A DNA stretch of 64,000 nt from CAWARU01 sp963784575. GTDB lineage: Bacteria > Pseudomonadota > Gammaproteobacteria > UBA6186 > Azoamicaceae. The position numbers and the translations under genes were made by a program. A model generated the notes under the pieces. The model did not search any database, had not been told where the DNA came from, and saw only the letters and a list, made by a program, of their open reading frames with translations. The stretch lies in assembly GCA_963784575.1 (NCBI GenBank), contig CAWARU010000001.1, positions 3,596,001 to 3,660,000 on the forward strand, written 5' to 3'. Positions 54,593-63,913 of the stretch are shown here, one piece after another. Positions within the stretch are counted from its first letter, which is position 1. Every line of letters begins with the position of its first letter.

Positions 54593-54862
54593 ATGAAACT
54601 AACAGCCGAAGCAAAGGCAACTATTGTAGAACGTTTTCGACGTGCAGTCGGCGACACAGGATCATCCGAGGTACAGATAGCATTACTGACTTCCCGCATC
54701 AATTTATTAACAGATCATTTGAGAGTCCATAAAAAAGATTTTCATTCTCGACGTGGATTGATAGCCATGGTTAATCAACGCCGCAAATTAATGCAATACC
54801 TTAAAACTACTGATCCAACACGCTATGCTCGTGTAGTTCAGGATTTAGGTATCAGAGGCTAA
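54593..54862 (+). CDS. rpsO: 30S ribosomal protein S15
   Basis: Primary 16S rRNA-binding protein of the 30S platform, 89 residues, normal length. Signatures: GDTGSSEVQIALLTSRINLLTDHL in outline, HKKDFHSRRGLIAMVNQRRKLM, and the C-terminal YARVVQDLGIRG. The ATG follows AGGAGA with good spacing. It is paired with pnp downstream, the conserved rpsO-pnp order in which PNPase takes part in control of its own mRNA. Confidence 0.98.
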   Translation: MKLTAEAKATIVERFRRAVGDTGSSEVQIALLTSRINLLTDHLRVHKKDFHSRRGLIAMVNQRRKLMQYLKTTDPTRYARVVQDLGIRG

Positions 54863-54940
54863 AATAGAACAATTTCAAAAAACTGCCGTATCAATGCTGC
54901 CATGACTTGGCGTTGACGGTTGGTTGCTAAGGATCATATC

Positions 54941-57103
54941 GTGAGTTTAAATTTACAGGCCATCATTAAAGAAATTCAACTGGGTCATCATAAATTGCGC
55001 CTCCAAACAGGTGATGTGGCAAGACAAGCCTCAGGATCTGTTTTGGTCAGTTTAGGTGACACCACCGTTCTTGTCACTGTCGTTGGAATCAATGATCCAG
55101 ACTCAGTACAAGATTTTGTTCCATTACGAGTAGATTATCAAGACAAACATTATTCAGTCGGTAAAATCCCCGGCGGCTTTTTTAAGCGCGAAGGAAGACC
55201 CAGTGAACGTGAAATTTTAATTTCTCGCTTGATCGATCGGGCGATTCGTCCTTTATTCCCAGAAGGCTTTGGTAATGAAGTTCAGATCGTCGCAACAGTA
55301 CTTTCAATGGATCCCGAAATAGATTCCGATATCCCAGCGATGATAGGTAGCTATGCTGCATTGGCATTGTCGGGTATTCCGTTCCAAGGTACGCTTGGTG
55401 CAGCCAGAGTTGGCTATGCCAATGGCCACTATATTTTAAATCCGAGTCAAAGCGAATTAGAAAAATCCGAACTCGACTTGGTCGTTGCTGGAACTTCCAC
55501 CTCGGTATTGATGGTTGAATCGGAAGCAAAAGAGCTTCCTGAAGCTGTTATGCTGGGTGCAGTGATGTTCGGCCATGCATCATTCCAGCCCGTCATTAAA
55601 CTCATCGAAGAATTAGCACGCGAGGCCAAAAAACCTGATTGGGATTGGCAGGCTCCAAAACTACATCCTGAGTTTGAGAAAAAAATACGGGATAAATATG
55701 AACCCGAACTTGTCCGTGCCTATCAGATACGGGAAAAAGAAGCTAGAAAAGCATGCCGCAAAGAGCTCGAACTGCAAATTCTCTCAGACTTTGCAACCTC
55801 TGATTCCAGCACTTCCGGTACCACTGGTACCACAGGGGCTGCTGAATCCAGCATAAAACCTGCAGAAATCAAGAAAATTATTGAAGCCATTGAAAGCGGC
55901 ATTGTACGCGGTCAGATTCTTTCTGGCGAGCGCCGTATTGATGGCCGTGACAATAAAACCGTGCGTCCCATTGAAATCAAAACCTCTGTTCTGCCGCGAA
56001 CTCATGGTTCTGCCATCTTTACTCGTGGTGAAACTCAGGCTATGGTTATCGCAACACTTGGCACCGGCCGTGATGCACAAGTCATTGATAGCCCCTTGGG
56101 TGAATATAAAGATCATTTCATGATGCATTATAATTTCCCACCATTTTCCGTGGGGGAGATTGGTCTTGTCGGCAGTCCTAAGCGACGTGAAATTGGTCAT
56201 GGCAATTTGGCGAAGCGGGCTATCCGTCCTGTGCTGCCCTCTGAAGCAGAGTTCCCTTATGTTTTGCGTGTTGTTTCGGAAATCACTGAATCAAACGGTT
56301 CAAGTTCAATGGCAACTGTCTGCGGTACGAGTCTTGCATTGATGGATGCTGCTGTGCCAATTAAAAAGGCGGTTGCAGGAATTGCTATGGGTCTCATTAA
56401 AGAAGGCGATCGTTTTCAAGTATTGTCTGATATTTTGGGCGATGAAGATCACTTGGGCGATATGGATTTCAAAGTGGCAGGCACGGACAAAGGTATTACC
56501 GCTTTGCAGATGGACATCAAAATTGCTGGAATTACCGAGGAAATCATGCGACAGGCACTGCAGCAAGCAGAACAAGGCCGTATGCATATCTTGGGTATTA
56601 TGGATCAAGCCATTTCTGGCCCACGTAAATCTCTTTCAGCATTTGCGCCTCAAATCGTTTCTTTCCGGATCAATCCTGAGAAGATTCGAGATGTCATTGG
56701 AAAGGGGGGTGCTACCATCCGAGCACTGACAGAAGAAACTGGCACGACCATTGATATCCAGGACGATGGCACTGTTCAAATTGCTGCTACCAACCAGGCT
56801 GCCAGTGATGAAGTTCGTCGCCGCATTGAACTCATCACCGCTGAAGCAGAAATTGGCATGGTTTATGAGGGCAAGGTGGTTCGTATCACAGAATTTGGTG
56901 CCTTTGTGAATTTCCTGCCTGGTAAAGATGGCTTGGTACACATTTCTCAAATCACAGAGCGTCGTTTGAATAGAGTAGAAGAAGTATTACACGAAGGCCA
57001 AATGGTCAGGGTGAAAGTCCTAGAAATCGATCGCCAAGGCCGTGTGCGTTTGAGTATAAAAGAAGTTCAGAACACTGATTCAGAAGAATCCATTTTGGAT
57101 TAA
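54941..57103 (+). CDS. pnp: Polyribonucleotide nucleotidyltransferase (PNPase)
   Basis: 3'-to-5' phosphorolytic exoribonuclease, part of the RNA degradosome. A 720-residue protein starting at GTG 54941 with TAAGGA 7 bases upstream (the TTG at 54920 is too early). Domains: two RNase PH-like halves (RLQTGDVARQASGSVLVSLGDTTV in outline; ILSGERRIDGRDNKTVRPIEI), a linker with an inserted Ser/Gly/Thr-rich loop near residue 285, then KH (VIGKGGATIRALTEETGTTIDI in outline) and S1 (VYEGKVVRITEFGAFVNFLPG) domains. Catalytic acidic residues are in the GDEDHLGDMDFKVAGT segment. A hairpin follows at 57124-57151. Confidence 0.97.
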   Translation: MSLNLQAIIKEIQLGHHKLRLQTGDVARQASGSVLVSLGDTTVLVTVVGINDPDSVQDFVPLRVDYQDKHYSVGKIPGGFFKREGRPSEREILISRLIDRAIRPLFPEGFGNEVQIVATVLSMDPEIDSDIPAMIGSYAALALSGIPFQGTLGAARVGYANGHYILNPSQSELEKSELDLVVAGTSTSVLMVESEAKELPEAVMLGAVMFGHASFQPVIKLIEELAREAKKPDWDWQAPKLHPEFEKKIRDKYEPELVRAYQIREKEARKACRKELELQILSDFATSDSSTSGTTGTTGAAESSIKPAEIKKIIEAIESGIVRGQILSGERRIDGRDNKTVRPIEIKTSVLPRTHGSAIFTRGETQAMVIATLGTGRDAQVIDSPLGEYKDHFMMHYNFPPFSVGEIGLVGSPKRREIGHGNLAKRAIRPVLPSEAEFPYVLRVVSEITESNGSSSMATVCGTSLALMDAAVPIKKAVAGIAMGLIKEGDRFQVLSDILGDEDHLGDMDFKVAGTDKGITALQMDIKIAGITEEIMRQALQQAEQGRMHILGIMDQAISGPRKSLSAFAPQIVSFRINPEKIRDVIGKGGATIRALTEETGTTIDIQDDGTVQIAATNQAASDEVRRRIELITAEAEIGMVYEGKVVRITEFGAFVNFLPGKDGLVHISQITERRLNRVEEVLHEGQMVRVKVLEIDRQGRVRLSIKEVQNTDSEESILD

Positions 57104-57123
57104 AAAAGAACTGGCCAAAAAGA

Positions 57124-57151
57124 AAGGGGCCGTGTCGTTACACGGCCCCTT
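57124..57151 (+). terminator. Hairpin between pnp and the convergent small gene
   Basis: AAGGGGCCGTGT, loop CGTT, ACACGGCCCCTT: a perfect 12-base-pair stem in the 67-base gap between two convergent genes. The 3' T-run is short, but an A-rich run precedes it, so it can serve both strands. Confidence 0.75.
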
Positions 57152-57170
57152 CCTAGACTAATCTTCCTAA

Positions 57171-57530
57171 TTAGAATTTGCTGGAACCACCTTTTCCAGA
57201 ACGATCATCATCTCGTCGACCGCTTTGCATTTGCCGACCTTGACCTTTATCATTTTTTCCTTGTCCACTCATGTTACGGCCTTGTTGAGCTTGACCATGT
57301 TGAGTGTCGCGACCACTCATTTGGTTGGTTCGTGAATCTTCACGGTCAGTTTGACGACCTTGAAGATTAGCTTGACCTTGTTTTTGACCAGCTTGAGATT
57401 GTCTATGAATTTGTTGTTCATGACCGCCTCTTTGTTGTTGTGACATGTTTCTTCCTTGATCTTTTTGTTGACCGCCTTGTTGCAATTGTTGTTTGTTTGA
57501 TTGATCTTTGCCTTTATTTTTAGGTGCCAT
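57171..57530 (-). CDS. Gln/Gly/Arg-rich small disordered protein
   Basis: A 119-residue protein of strongly biased composition: Gln, Gly, Asp, Arg and Lys make up most of it, with repeated units like QGRNMSGQ, GQAQQGRN and KDQGRNMSQQQ. It starts MAPKNKGKDQ with AGGAGG 8 bases upstream of the ATG; longer starts (to 57644) do not have such a site and would place the ribosome site inside. It has no folded domain. RGG/GRN-like repeats suggest an RNA- or nucleic-acid-binding, phase-separating or stress-related role, but that is inference. It is transcribed divergently from lhr, with an inverted repeat upstream at 57563-57596. Confidence 0.7.
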   Translation of the reverse strand: MAPKNKGKDQSNKQQLQQGGQQKDQGRNMSQQQRGGHEQQIHRQSQAGQKQGQANLQGRQTDREDSRTNQMSGRDTQHGQAQQGRNMSGQGKNDKGQGRQMQSGRRDDDRSGKGGSSKF

Positions 57531-57562
57531 AATTATACCTCCTAATCGTTTATCGAGAGTTA

Positions 57563-57596
57563 CATTTGATATGCACTCTTTTGTGTATATCAAATG
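57563..57596. promoter_or_regulatory. Inverted repeat in the leader of the Gln/Gly-rich gene
   Basis: CATTTGATATGCAC at 57563-57576 and GTGTATATCAAATG at 57583-57596 are inverted copies with one mismatch, around a 6-base spacer. It lies 33 bases before the ATG at 57530 on the minus strand and about 100 bases before lhr on the plus strand. It could be an operator or a stable mRNA leader hairpin. Confidence 0.6.
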
Positions 57597-57660
57597 AATG
57601 TTTAACAACATTAAGTATGACTCCGGGTTTTCCATTCTGTTCAAAAAATATTTACTTTTA

Positions 57661-57689
57661 TTTACTTTTAAGTTAAAAAAGTGTATAAT
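57661..57689 (+). promoter_or_regulatory. Promoter placing lhr near leaderless
   Basis: TTTACT at 57661-57666 and a perfect TATAAT at 57684-57689 with a 17-base spacer. The lhr ATG begins 10 bases after the -10 box, so the mRNA would start at or within a few bases of the start codon. No ribosome site is visible before the ATG. Confidence 0.55.
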
Positions 57690-57698
57690 CCTCTATAA

Positions 57699-60600
57699 AT
57701 GATTATTCATAATTCTCTTTCTTTTGCACATCCTTTAGTTCAAGAATGGTTCTCTACACGCATCGGATCGCCGACTGAACCTCAAATTCTTGGCTGGCCT
57801 AAAATATTGTCTGGAAAAACAACCTTAATTTCAGCACCTACGGGATCAGGAAAAACTTTATCAGCATTTATGGTGTGCGTGAATGCACTTGTAGAAAAAG
57901 CAGTGGCGGGAAAACTAGAAAATAAAACAGAAGTGATCTATGTTTCCCCTTTGAAAGCACTCAGCAACGACATACAAAAAAATCTCACCGAGCCTCTGTT
58001 ACAAATTGAAGAATTGGCAAAAGAAAAAGGCAGTGAGCTGCAAAAAATTGGCGTCATGGTTCGAACGGGGGATACTCCAAACCGCGAGCGTCAGCTTATG
58101 CTTCGTGAGCGGCCTCATATCCTAGTCACAACGCCGGAATCTCTCTACATATTGCTGACGGCCGAAAAAAGCCGAGAAATGCTTAAAGATGTTAAAACAG
58201 TGATAGTGGATGAAATCCACGCTATGGTAAATAGTAAGCGTGGTGCGCATTTGGCGTTGTCTTTAGAACGTTTGGAGGCATTGACCACAACCAAGCCAGT
58301 ACGCATTGGTCTTTCTGCTACACAAAAACCTTTGGAACTGGTGGCCAAGTTTTTATGCGGTGACTATAACCACCTGCCTCAGATTGTGAATGTTGGACAT
58401 AAACGACCTCTCGAGCTTTCCATTGAAATTCCGGGTCAGGAATTAGGACCAGTCGCGTCAAATGAAATGTGGGATGAAATCTACGATAAAATCGCAGAAC
58501 TTACCAAGCACAATCGATCGACACTTATTTTCGTGAATACACGCCGCCTTGCTGAACGTGTCGCACATCATTTGAGTGAACGCTTAGGCGAAGATAAAGT
58601 TGCGGCACATCATGGCAGTTTATCCCGGAAACTTAGGCTCGCTGCAGAACATAAACTTAAAACAGGAGAACTCTCTGCACTTGTCGCAACAGCCTCACTA
58701 GAATTAGGTATCGATATTGGGATGATAGATTTGGTCTGCCAAATCGGTACACCCCGTTCCATCAATGTTGCTTTGCAACGCGTTGGTCGAGCCGGACATT
58801 GGCATGGCGCGATTTCGAAAGGAATTTTTTTCGCAACAACGAGAGATGAATTGTTCGAATGCGCTGCATTGATCTATGCTATTAAACAAGGCGAACTGGA
58901 CGAACTATATTTTCCCGAAGAACCTCTCGACATATTGGCCCAGCAAATCATCGCAACTTGTGCCACAGGAGATTGGCAGGAAGCAGAACTCTTCAAAATG
59001 ATAAAGCGCGCCTATCCCTACCATAATCTTTCCGAAGAGCGTTTCGATGCCATTTTGGAATTGCTGTCTGAAGGCATTGCAGCTTCTCGCGGCCGCTTTG
59101 GTTCTTATTTATTCAGAGATAAAGTGAATAGCATCGTAAAAGCACGGCGCGGCAGCCGTCTTATCGCTATCACAAGCGGCGGTGCCATCCCCGATAACGG
59201 CTTGTTTACAGTGCTTGCCGAACCAGATGGGGTTATGGTAGGTACTTTGGACGAAGATTTTGCGGTAGAAAGCAACCGTGGTGATATTATTTTACTCGGC
59301 ACCACTTCCTGGCAAGTAAAGCGAATTGAAGCAGCAGTGGGACGCGTGCTGGTTGAAAATGCCCATGGAGCTCCACCCTCAGTTCCGTTTTGGCGTGGCG
59401 AGGCTCCAGGCAGAACCAAAGAGCTTTCCTATTTTGTATCGCTGCTGCGCCAAAAATTAGATAAACTGATGCCTCCCCAAAAACCTGCCAATATTGAACT
59501 CACCAAGCAAGCCAATTTAGGTGAAACCTTGGCCTGGTTGAAACAGAATTGTGAACTCGAGGGAGGGATTGCAGAGCAACTACTCGAATATTTATTGCAG
59601 GGCAGGGCAGTATTAGGACAGGTGCCAACACAAGACACACTCATTGCAGAGCGTTTTTTTGATGAAACAGGCGGCATGCAGCTTGTGATTCATGCGCCGT
59701 TTGGGATGCGTATTAACAAAGCCTGGGGCTTGGCATTGCGCAAGAAATTTTGCCGTTCCTTCAACTTTGAATTACAGGCTGCAGCAACTGATAATGGCCT
59801 GAACATATCCTTAGCTGAACAGCACAGTTTCCCTCTGATCGATGTATTTCAATTCTTAAGTCCTAATAATTTAAAAAATGTTTTAGAACAAGCCATTTTG
59901 CAATCTCCGCTTTTTAATACCCGCTGGCGTTGGGCTGCGACCCGTGCACTCGCCTTGGTCCGCTTCCAGAAGGGCAGAAAAGTACCGCCGAATATTCAAA
60001 GAGTTTTATCTGACGATCTGCTTGCCGCAGTGTTCCCTGATGCAGCAGCCTGCCAGGATAATTTAGGTGGCCGCGAGATCGAATTACCCGATCATCCCCT
60101 CACCACAGAAGCCATGAAGGATTGCTTGCACGAAGCCATGGATTTAGAGGGCTTTACTCAGCTCATTTCTGATATCAAAGCAGGCAAGATAAATTGTGTT
60201 GCAATAGATACCCCTATCCCTTCCGTTTTTTCAAGTGAAATCATCAATGCTAACCCCTATGCCTTCTTAGATGATGCCCCTCTTGAAGAACGTCGCGCCA
60301 GAGCGGTAGAAATGCGTCGTGTGCTGCCGGAATCTGTTTTACAAGAAGTAGGAGGATTAGACAGTGAAGCAATTGTTGAAGTACAAACTCAAACCTGGCC
60401 CGATTTACGATCCCCTGATGAATTACAGGATTTCTTACAAACGCTGATTGCATTTCCTGAAAATGCTGGTTTGTCTCCGCATCAACGCCAAAAACCTGAA
60501 TGGTTAGATTTCTTTTCCGAGCTTATCAATACCGGCCGCGCAGCGAGAGCTGAATACAATCATAATATTTTCTGGGTAGTTGCCGAGAAAAAAACCTTAT

Positions 60601-62066
60601 TTCAAGCCATCTATCCTGCGGCAACACTCCTAAATCCCTTAAAAGATATCCAAAGTAAATTTTCAAAAGATGCAAAAATTGCCTCTGAAGATGCGATATT
60701 CCAAGCCATTCGAGGCTGGCTCTCTTACAGCGGTCCCATCACGAATCAAGAACTGTGCGATTTGCTCGCACTCAGCAATTCAGAAGTAGAACAAGCCCTA
60801 TTGAAATTAGAAAATTCTGGATTTATCTTACGAGGTAAATTTCGATCTCTCGCATCCATTACATCTAAAGTACCCAACGATTCCAATACAGACAACACTA
60901 TAGACACTATTGAATGGTGTGAAAGAAGACTGTTAGCCCGCATCCATCGCATGACCATCGGCAGATTGCGCCGCGAAATAGAACCTGTTTCTAGCCTATT
61001 ATTTGTGAAATGGCTGCTCAAATGGCAGCATCTTGCACCCGGAACAGAACTCCGCGGCGAACATGGCTTACTCGAAGTCATACGTCAATTACAAGGCTTC
61101 GAAATTCCTGCCAATGCTTGGGAACGGGAAATTTTCGCTAAACGCGTCAAAGATTATAGCCGCGATTTGCTAGACAAACTCTGCTTAATGGGGGTAGTAG
61201 GTTGGGGCCGGTTGTCTTTCCACAAAGCTTTAGATGAAGAATCTAGTATAAATCCAACAAGCATCGTCCCTATCACCTTCTTCCTTCATTCCGAAACAAA
61301 ATGCTTGCCAGAACACAATGCCACACTCTCCGAAGAAAATATCGCAAGACTAAGCTCTGTCGCCAGAAATGTCTACACTCATCTAAAAGAAAAAGGCGCT
61401 TCATTCCTCAATCAAATAAGCCGCAGTGTCCGAAATCTCGAATCTGAAATTGAACGTGGCCTCTGGGAACTTGTAGCCTTAGGCCTCATCACTGCCGATA
61501 GCTTCGATAACCTCCGCTCCTTAATCGATCCCAAACGCCGCCTAAATCGAGATCGCCGCCGCAGTCTCATGCAAATGAGTGCCGGCCGCTGGTCCTTGCT
61601 TGAAATTGATTCAAGCCTTGAAACCATTCCTGATTCCGATCTAAAAGAAATTGAGGAATTAAAATTCGCCAGATCCAAAGCTGAAGCCATCTGCTGGATG
61701 CTCCTAAATCGCTATGGCGTAGTATTTCGTGATCTGCTCGCCCGCGAAAAAAACATTCTGCCCTGGCGCGATCTCTTGCTCGCCTTCCGCCGCCTCGAAA
61801 ACCGTGGTGAAATACGTGGCGGCCGCTTCGTCGATGGTTTCCTCGGCGAACAATTTGCACTTCCCGTAGCAGTAGATTCCCTGCGCGCTTTACGTAATCA
61901 AGAAAAGCAACCATCAAACGACTCTACCACCCCACCACCTAATTGTTATGAAATCGCGGCAGTTGATCCCTTAAATCTTGTGGGTATCATCCTACCCGGC
62001 CCCCGCGTTTCCGCTTTATCCAAGAACAAAGTTCAATTGCCTATTTGTAAAGAGGTTATAACATAG
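57699..62066 (+). CDS. lhr: Large helicase Lhr (long form)
   Basis: A 1455-residue SF2 helicase. The N-terminal core has Walker A PTGSGKT at residues 47-53, DEIH at about 171-174, SATQKP at about 206, and QRVGRAGHWHG with the arginine finger, followed by the winged-helix and core domain 4 region (about residues 430-870). The long C-terminal part (about 870-1455) matches the extended Lhr C-terminal domain of winged helices (LALSNSEVEQALLKLENSGFILRG, in outline; WCERRLLARIHRMTIGRLRREIEP, in outline). In E. coli Lhr is a 3'-to-5' DNA helicase involved in DNA repair, and the C-terminal part has been linked to uracil-DNA glycosylase activity. Intact. Transcribed divergently from the Gln/Gly-rich gene. 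Confidence 0.93.
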   Translation: MIIHNSLSFAHPLVQEWFSTRIGSPTEPQILGWPKILSGKTTLISAPTGSGKTLSAFMVCVNALVEKAVAGKLENKTEVIYVSPLKALSNDIQKNLTEPLLQIEELAKEKGSELQKIGVMVRTGDTPNRERQLMLRERPHILVTTPESLYILLTAEKSREMLKDVKTVIVDEIHAMVNSKRGAHLALSLERLEALTTTKPVRIGLSATQKPLELVAKFLCGDYNHLPQIVNVGHKRPLELSIEIPGQELGPVASNEMWDEIYDKIAELTKHNRSTLIFVNTRRLAERVAHHLSERLGEDKVAAHHGSLSRKLRLAAEHKLKTGELSALVATASLELGIDIGMIDLVCQIGTPRSINVALQRVGRAGHWHGAISKGIFFATTRDELFECAALIYAIKQGELDELYFPEEPLDILAQQIIATCATGDWQEAELFKMIKRAYPYHNLSEERFDAILELLSEGIAASRGRFGSYLFRDKVNSIVKARRGSRLIAITSGGAIPDNGLFTVLAEPDGVMVGTLDEDFAVESNRGDIILLGTTSWQVKRIEAAVGRVLVENAHGAPPSVPFWRGEAPGRTKELSYFVSLLRQKLDKLMPPQKPANIELTKQANLGETLAWLKQNCELEGGIAEQLLEYLLQGRAVLGQVPTQDTLIAERFFDETGGMQLVIHAPFGMRINKAWGLALRKKFCRSFNFELQAAATDNGLNISLAEQHSFPLIDVFQFLSPNNLKNVLEQAILQSPLFNTRWRWAATRALALVRFQKGRKVPPNIQRVLSDDLLAAVFPDAAACQDNLGGREIELPDHPLTTEAMKDCLHEAMDLEGFTQLISDIKAGKINCVAIDTPIPSVFSSEIINANPYAFLDDAPLEERRARAVEMRRVLPESVLQEVGGLDSEAIVEVQTQTWPDLRSPDELQDFLQTLIAFPENAGLSPHQRQKPEWLDFFSELINTGRAARAEYNHNIFWVVAEKKTLFQAIYPAATLLNPLKDIQSKFSKDAKIASEDAIFQAIRGWLSYSGPITNQELCDLLALSNSEVEQALLKLENSGFILRGKFRSLASITSKVPNDSNTDNTIDTIEWCERRLLARIHRMTIGRLRREIEPVSSLLFVKWLLKWQHLAPGTELRGEHGLLEVIRQLQGFEIPANAWEREIFAKRVKDYSRDLLDKLCLMGVVGWGRLSFHKALDEESSINPTSIVPITFFLHSETKCLPEHNATLSEENIARLSSVARNVYTHLKEKGASFLNQISRSVRNLESEIERGLWELVALGLITADSFDNLRSLIDPKRRLNRDRRRSLMQMSAGRWSLLEIDSSLETIPDSDLKEIEELKFARSKAEAICWMLLNRYGVVFRDLLAREKNILPWRDLLLAFRRLENRGEIRGGRFVDGFLGEQFALPVAVDSLRALRNQEKQPSNDSTTPPPNCYEIAAVDPLNLVGIILPGPRVSALSKNKVQLPICKEVIT

Positions 62067-62225
62067 CATTTATTTTATTTCTTTAGGATTTTTGTAGCCC
62101 AATCATATTTTGAAGCTTCTTTGAGAACATAAAATGCTTTTAAATTCTTTTAGCTAGATTAAGAAAACGTAAGGCCTGATCAATCAAATTCGTGTATTTC
62201 ACCCTAGTTATTCTATTTTATTTCA

Positions 62226-62254
62226 TTGACAAAACTTCCGAAATATGGCATCAT
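62226..62254 (+). promoter_or_regulatory. Promoter in the gap before the 64-residue gene
   Basis: A perfect -35 TTGACA at 62226-62231 and a weaker -10 CATCAT at 62249-62254 with a 17-base spacer. The gap 62067-62388 otherwise contains no gene; its last 60 bases have TAGCAATA-type short repeats before the strong ribosome site AGAGGAGG. Confidence 0.5.
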
Positions 62255-62388
62255 TCTAACTTTAATCGAACTTAATTATTTCATAATTATATGAATTTAT
62301 TGAATAAAATATACTTATTAGCTCATTAATAACAGCTAATCAATAGCAAATAACTAGCAATATAGCAATTAAGAAGAGGAGGTAGCTT

Positions 62389-62583
62389 ATGTTAAACAAT
62401 CCTAAATTTAGATTAACTCCTAGACAAACCTATTATCTTAAAAACACCAATGCGTGGTTAATGGGATTTGCACTCTCCTTTGCGCTTGGCTACATGATGT
62501 TTCGCGGCAATTTGCTGTATAGTGCTATATTAGCAATTTCAATTCCGACGCTACCTTTGATAGCTGCAAAATATATTAAGTAA
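62389..62583 (+). CDS. Small membrane protein, 64 residues
   Basis: A short protein with polar N-terminus (PKFRLTPRQTYYLKNTN) followed by two hydrophobic helices at residues 21-39 (AWLMGFALSFALGYMMF) and 43-62 (LLYSAILAISIPTLPLIAAK). It is preceded by a very strong ribosome site, GAGGAGG, 7 bases upstream of the ATG, and by its own promoter, so I regard it as a real gene. It lies in the 546-base gap between lhr and the convergent MFS gene. I do not recognise the family. Confidence 0.7.
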   Translation: MLNNPKFRLTPRQTYYLKNTNAWLMGFALSFALGYMMFRGNLLYSAILAISIPTLPLIAAKYIK

Positions 62584-62611
62584 TCTAGCCTCCAGCTTGT
62601 TTGTTCGCGTC

Positions 62612-63913
62612 TTAGCGTCCTTCCGGTGCAAGCTCAAATAGATCTCTTTGTGCTTGCGCCGACCTAATTTTTCGTAGATTCACAATTGCAATCAAGGTAC
62701 ACGCGCTCGCAATGATAATTAACACTGAAGGTATTTCGATGTTACCGGTTTTTTCTACTAAATAAGTAGCAAGCATCGGACTGAATCCGCCAAAGACAGC
62801 ATTGCCAAGATTCAAAGCCAGTGCAATCGCACTAAACCGAAGTGCCGCAGGAAAAGTTTCCACCATAAAAAGCGGTCTGGGTCCAAAGCAAAAGCCTAAA
62901 GCAATCGCCATCAGACACATCATGCCTATTTGGGCTGGCAAATCAAAATGATTTAGCGCGTAGAAAGTTGGGTATGCGAGCAGAATACAGCCAATACATC
63001 CTATAAAATACAATTTAACTTTATCAAAATAGTCACACAGCGTCGCACACACAAAAGTTGCGAAAGTGATGGTCAGCAATACTATGGTGTTAACCAAATA
63101 AGCATCGGAACCAGGAAGTTTACCAAGCAGTGTGGTCTGATTTGGGATGAAAACAATCAGAGTGTAGTAACCTACAGGATTGATGGTAACGAGCAGTGTT
63201 GAAAGCAACAGTGTTTTTGGTGAAGTTTTAAGCAAGTGCTTCAAAGGCGACTTCAAAGGTTTTTTCTCTGCTATCGCTGCAAACTCGAGAGACTCTGATA
63301 AATGAGATCTGATGTAAATTGCCATAAAGGAAAGCAGCAAGCCGCTTAAAAACGGCAGGCGCCAAGCAAAACTTGAGAGTTCCGAGCTGCTAAAGAATCC
63401 ATGGAGTGCTGCAACACAAAGTGATCCGAGCACCATTCCCACATAACAACCAATGTCTGCCCAGCAGCTGAAAAATCCTTTCTTACCAGGTGATCCTTGT
63501 TCTACCAGATACACAATCGATCCCGTAAATTCTCCTCCAATAGAAAGGCCCTGAAAGATTCTGCATGTCACCAATAAAAGGGGGGCGGCTATGCCGATGC
63601 TCTGGTAGCTTGGTAAAAGTCCAATGAGAAAAGTAGGCAAGGCCATCATGAGACTCGAAGCAACTAATGCTGCTTTGCGGCCATAAGTATCTCCGATATG
63701 ACCAAACAAAATGGCACCTAATGGCCTGAATAAGAAACCAATCGCAAAAACGCTGTAAGTTAATAAAATAGAAGTGAATTGATTGGAAGAAGGGAAAAAT
63801 TCTGCAGCTAAAACAGGGGCCAAATATCCATAGACTGCAAAATCAAACCATTCCAGAATGTTGCCAGTTAGACAGCTTAGTATTATTTTGGATTTTTCTG
63901 AACGCATCATCAT
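62612..63913 (-). CDS. MFS transporter, MHS (proline/betaine-type) family
   Basis: A 433-residue permease with 12 predicted helices. The start (NILEWFDFAVYGYLAPVLAAEFFP, in outline) is the sequence typical of the metabolite:H+ symporter family (ProP, KgtP, ShiA), as are FLFRPLGAILFGHIGDTYGRKAAL in outline and CRIFQGLSIGGEFTGSIVYLVE in outline. Substrate cannot be assigned; osmolytes such as proline or betaine, or dicarboxylates, are likely. AAGGAGG lies 4, 7 or 10 bases before three consecutive ATG codons, so the first residues are uncertain. It is convergent with the 64-residue gene. It ends near the right edge of the window. Confidence 0.92.
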   Translation of the reverse strand: MMMRSEKSKIILSCLTGNILEWFDFAVYGYLAPVLAAEFFPSSNQFTSILLTYSVFAIGFLFRPLGAILFGHIGDTYGRKAALVASSLMMALPTFLIGLLPSYQSIGIAAPLLLVTCRIFQGLSIGGEFTGSIVYLVEQGSPGKKGFFSCWADIGCYVGMVLGSLCVAALHGFFSSSELSSFAWRLPFLSGLLLSFMAIYIRSHLSESLEFAAIAEKKPLKSPLKHLLKTSPKTLLLSTLLVTINPVGYYTLIVFIPNQTTLLGKLPGSDAYLVNTIVLLTITFATFVCATLCDYFDKVKLYFIGCIGCILLAYPTFYALNHFDLPAQIGMMCLMAIALGFCFGPRPLFMVETFPAALRFSAIALALNLGNAVFGGFSPMLATYLVEKTGNIEIPSVLIIIASACTLIAIVNLRKIRSAQAQRDLFELAPEGR

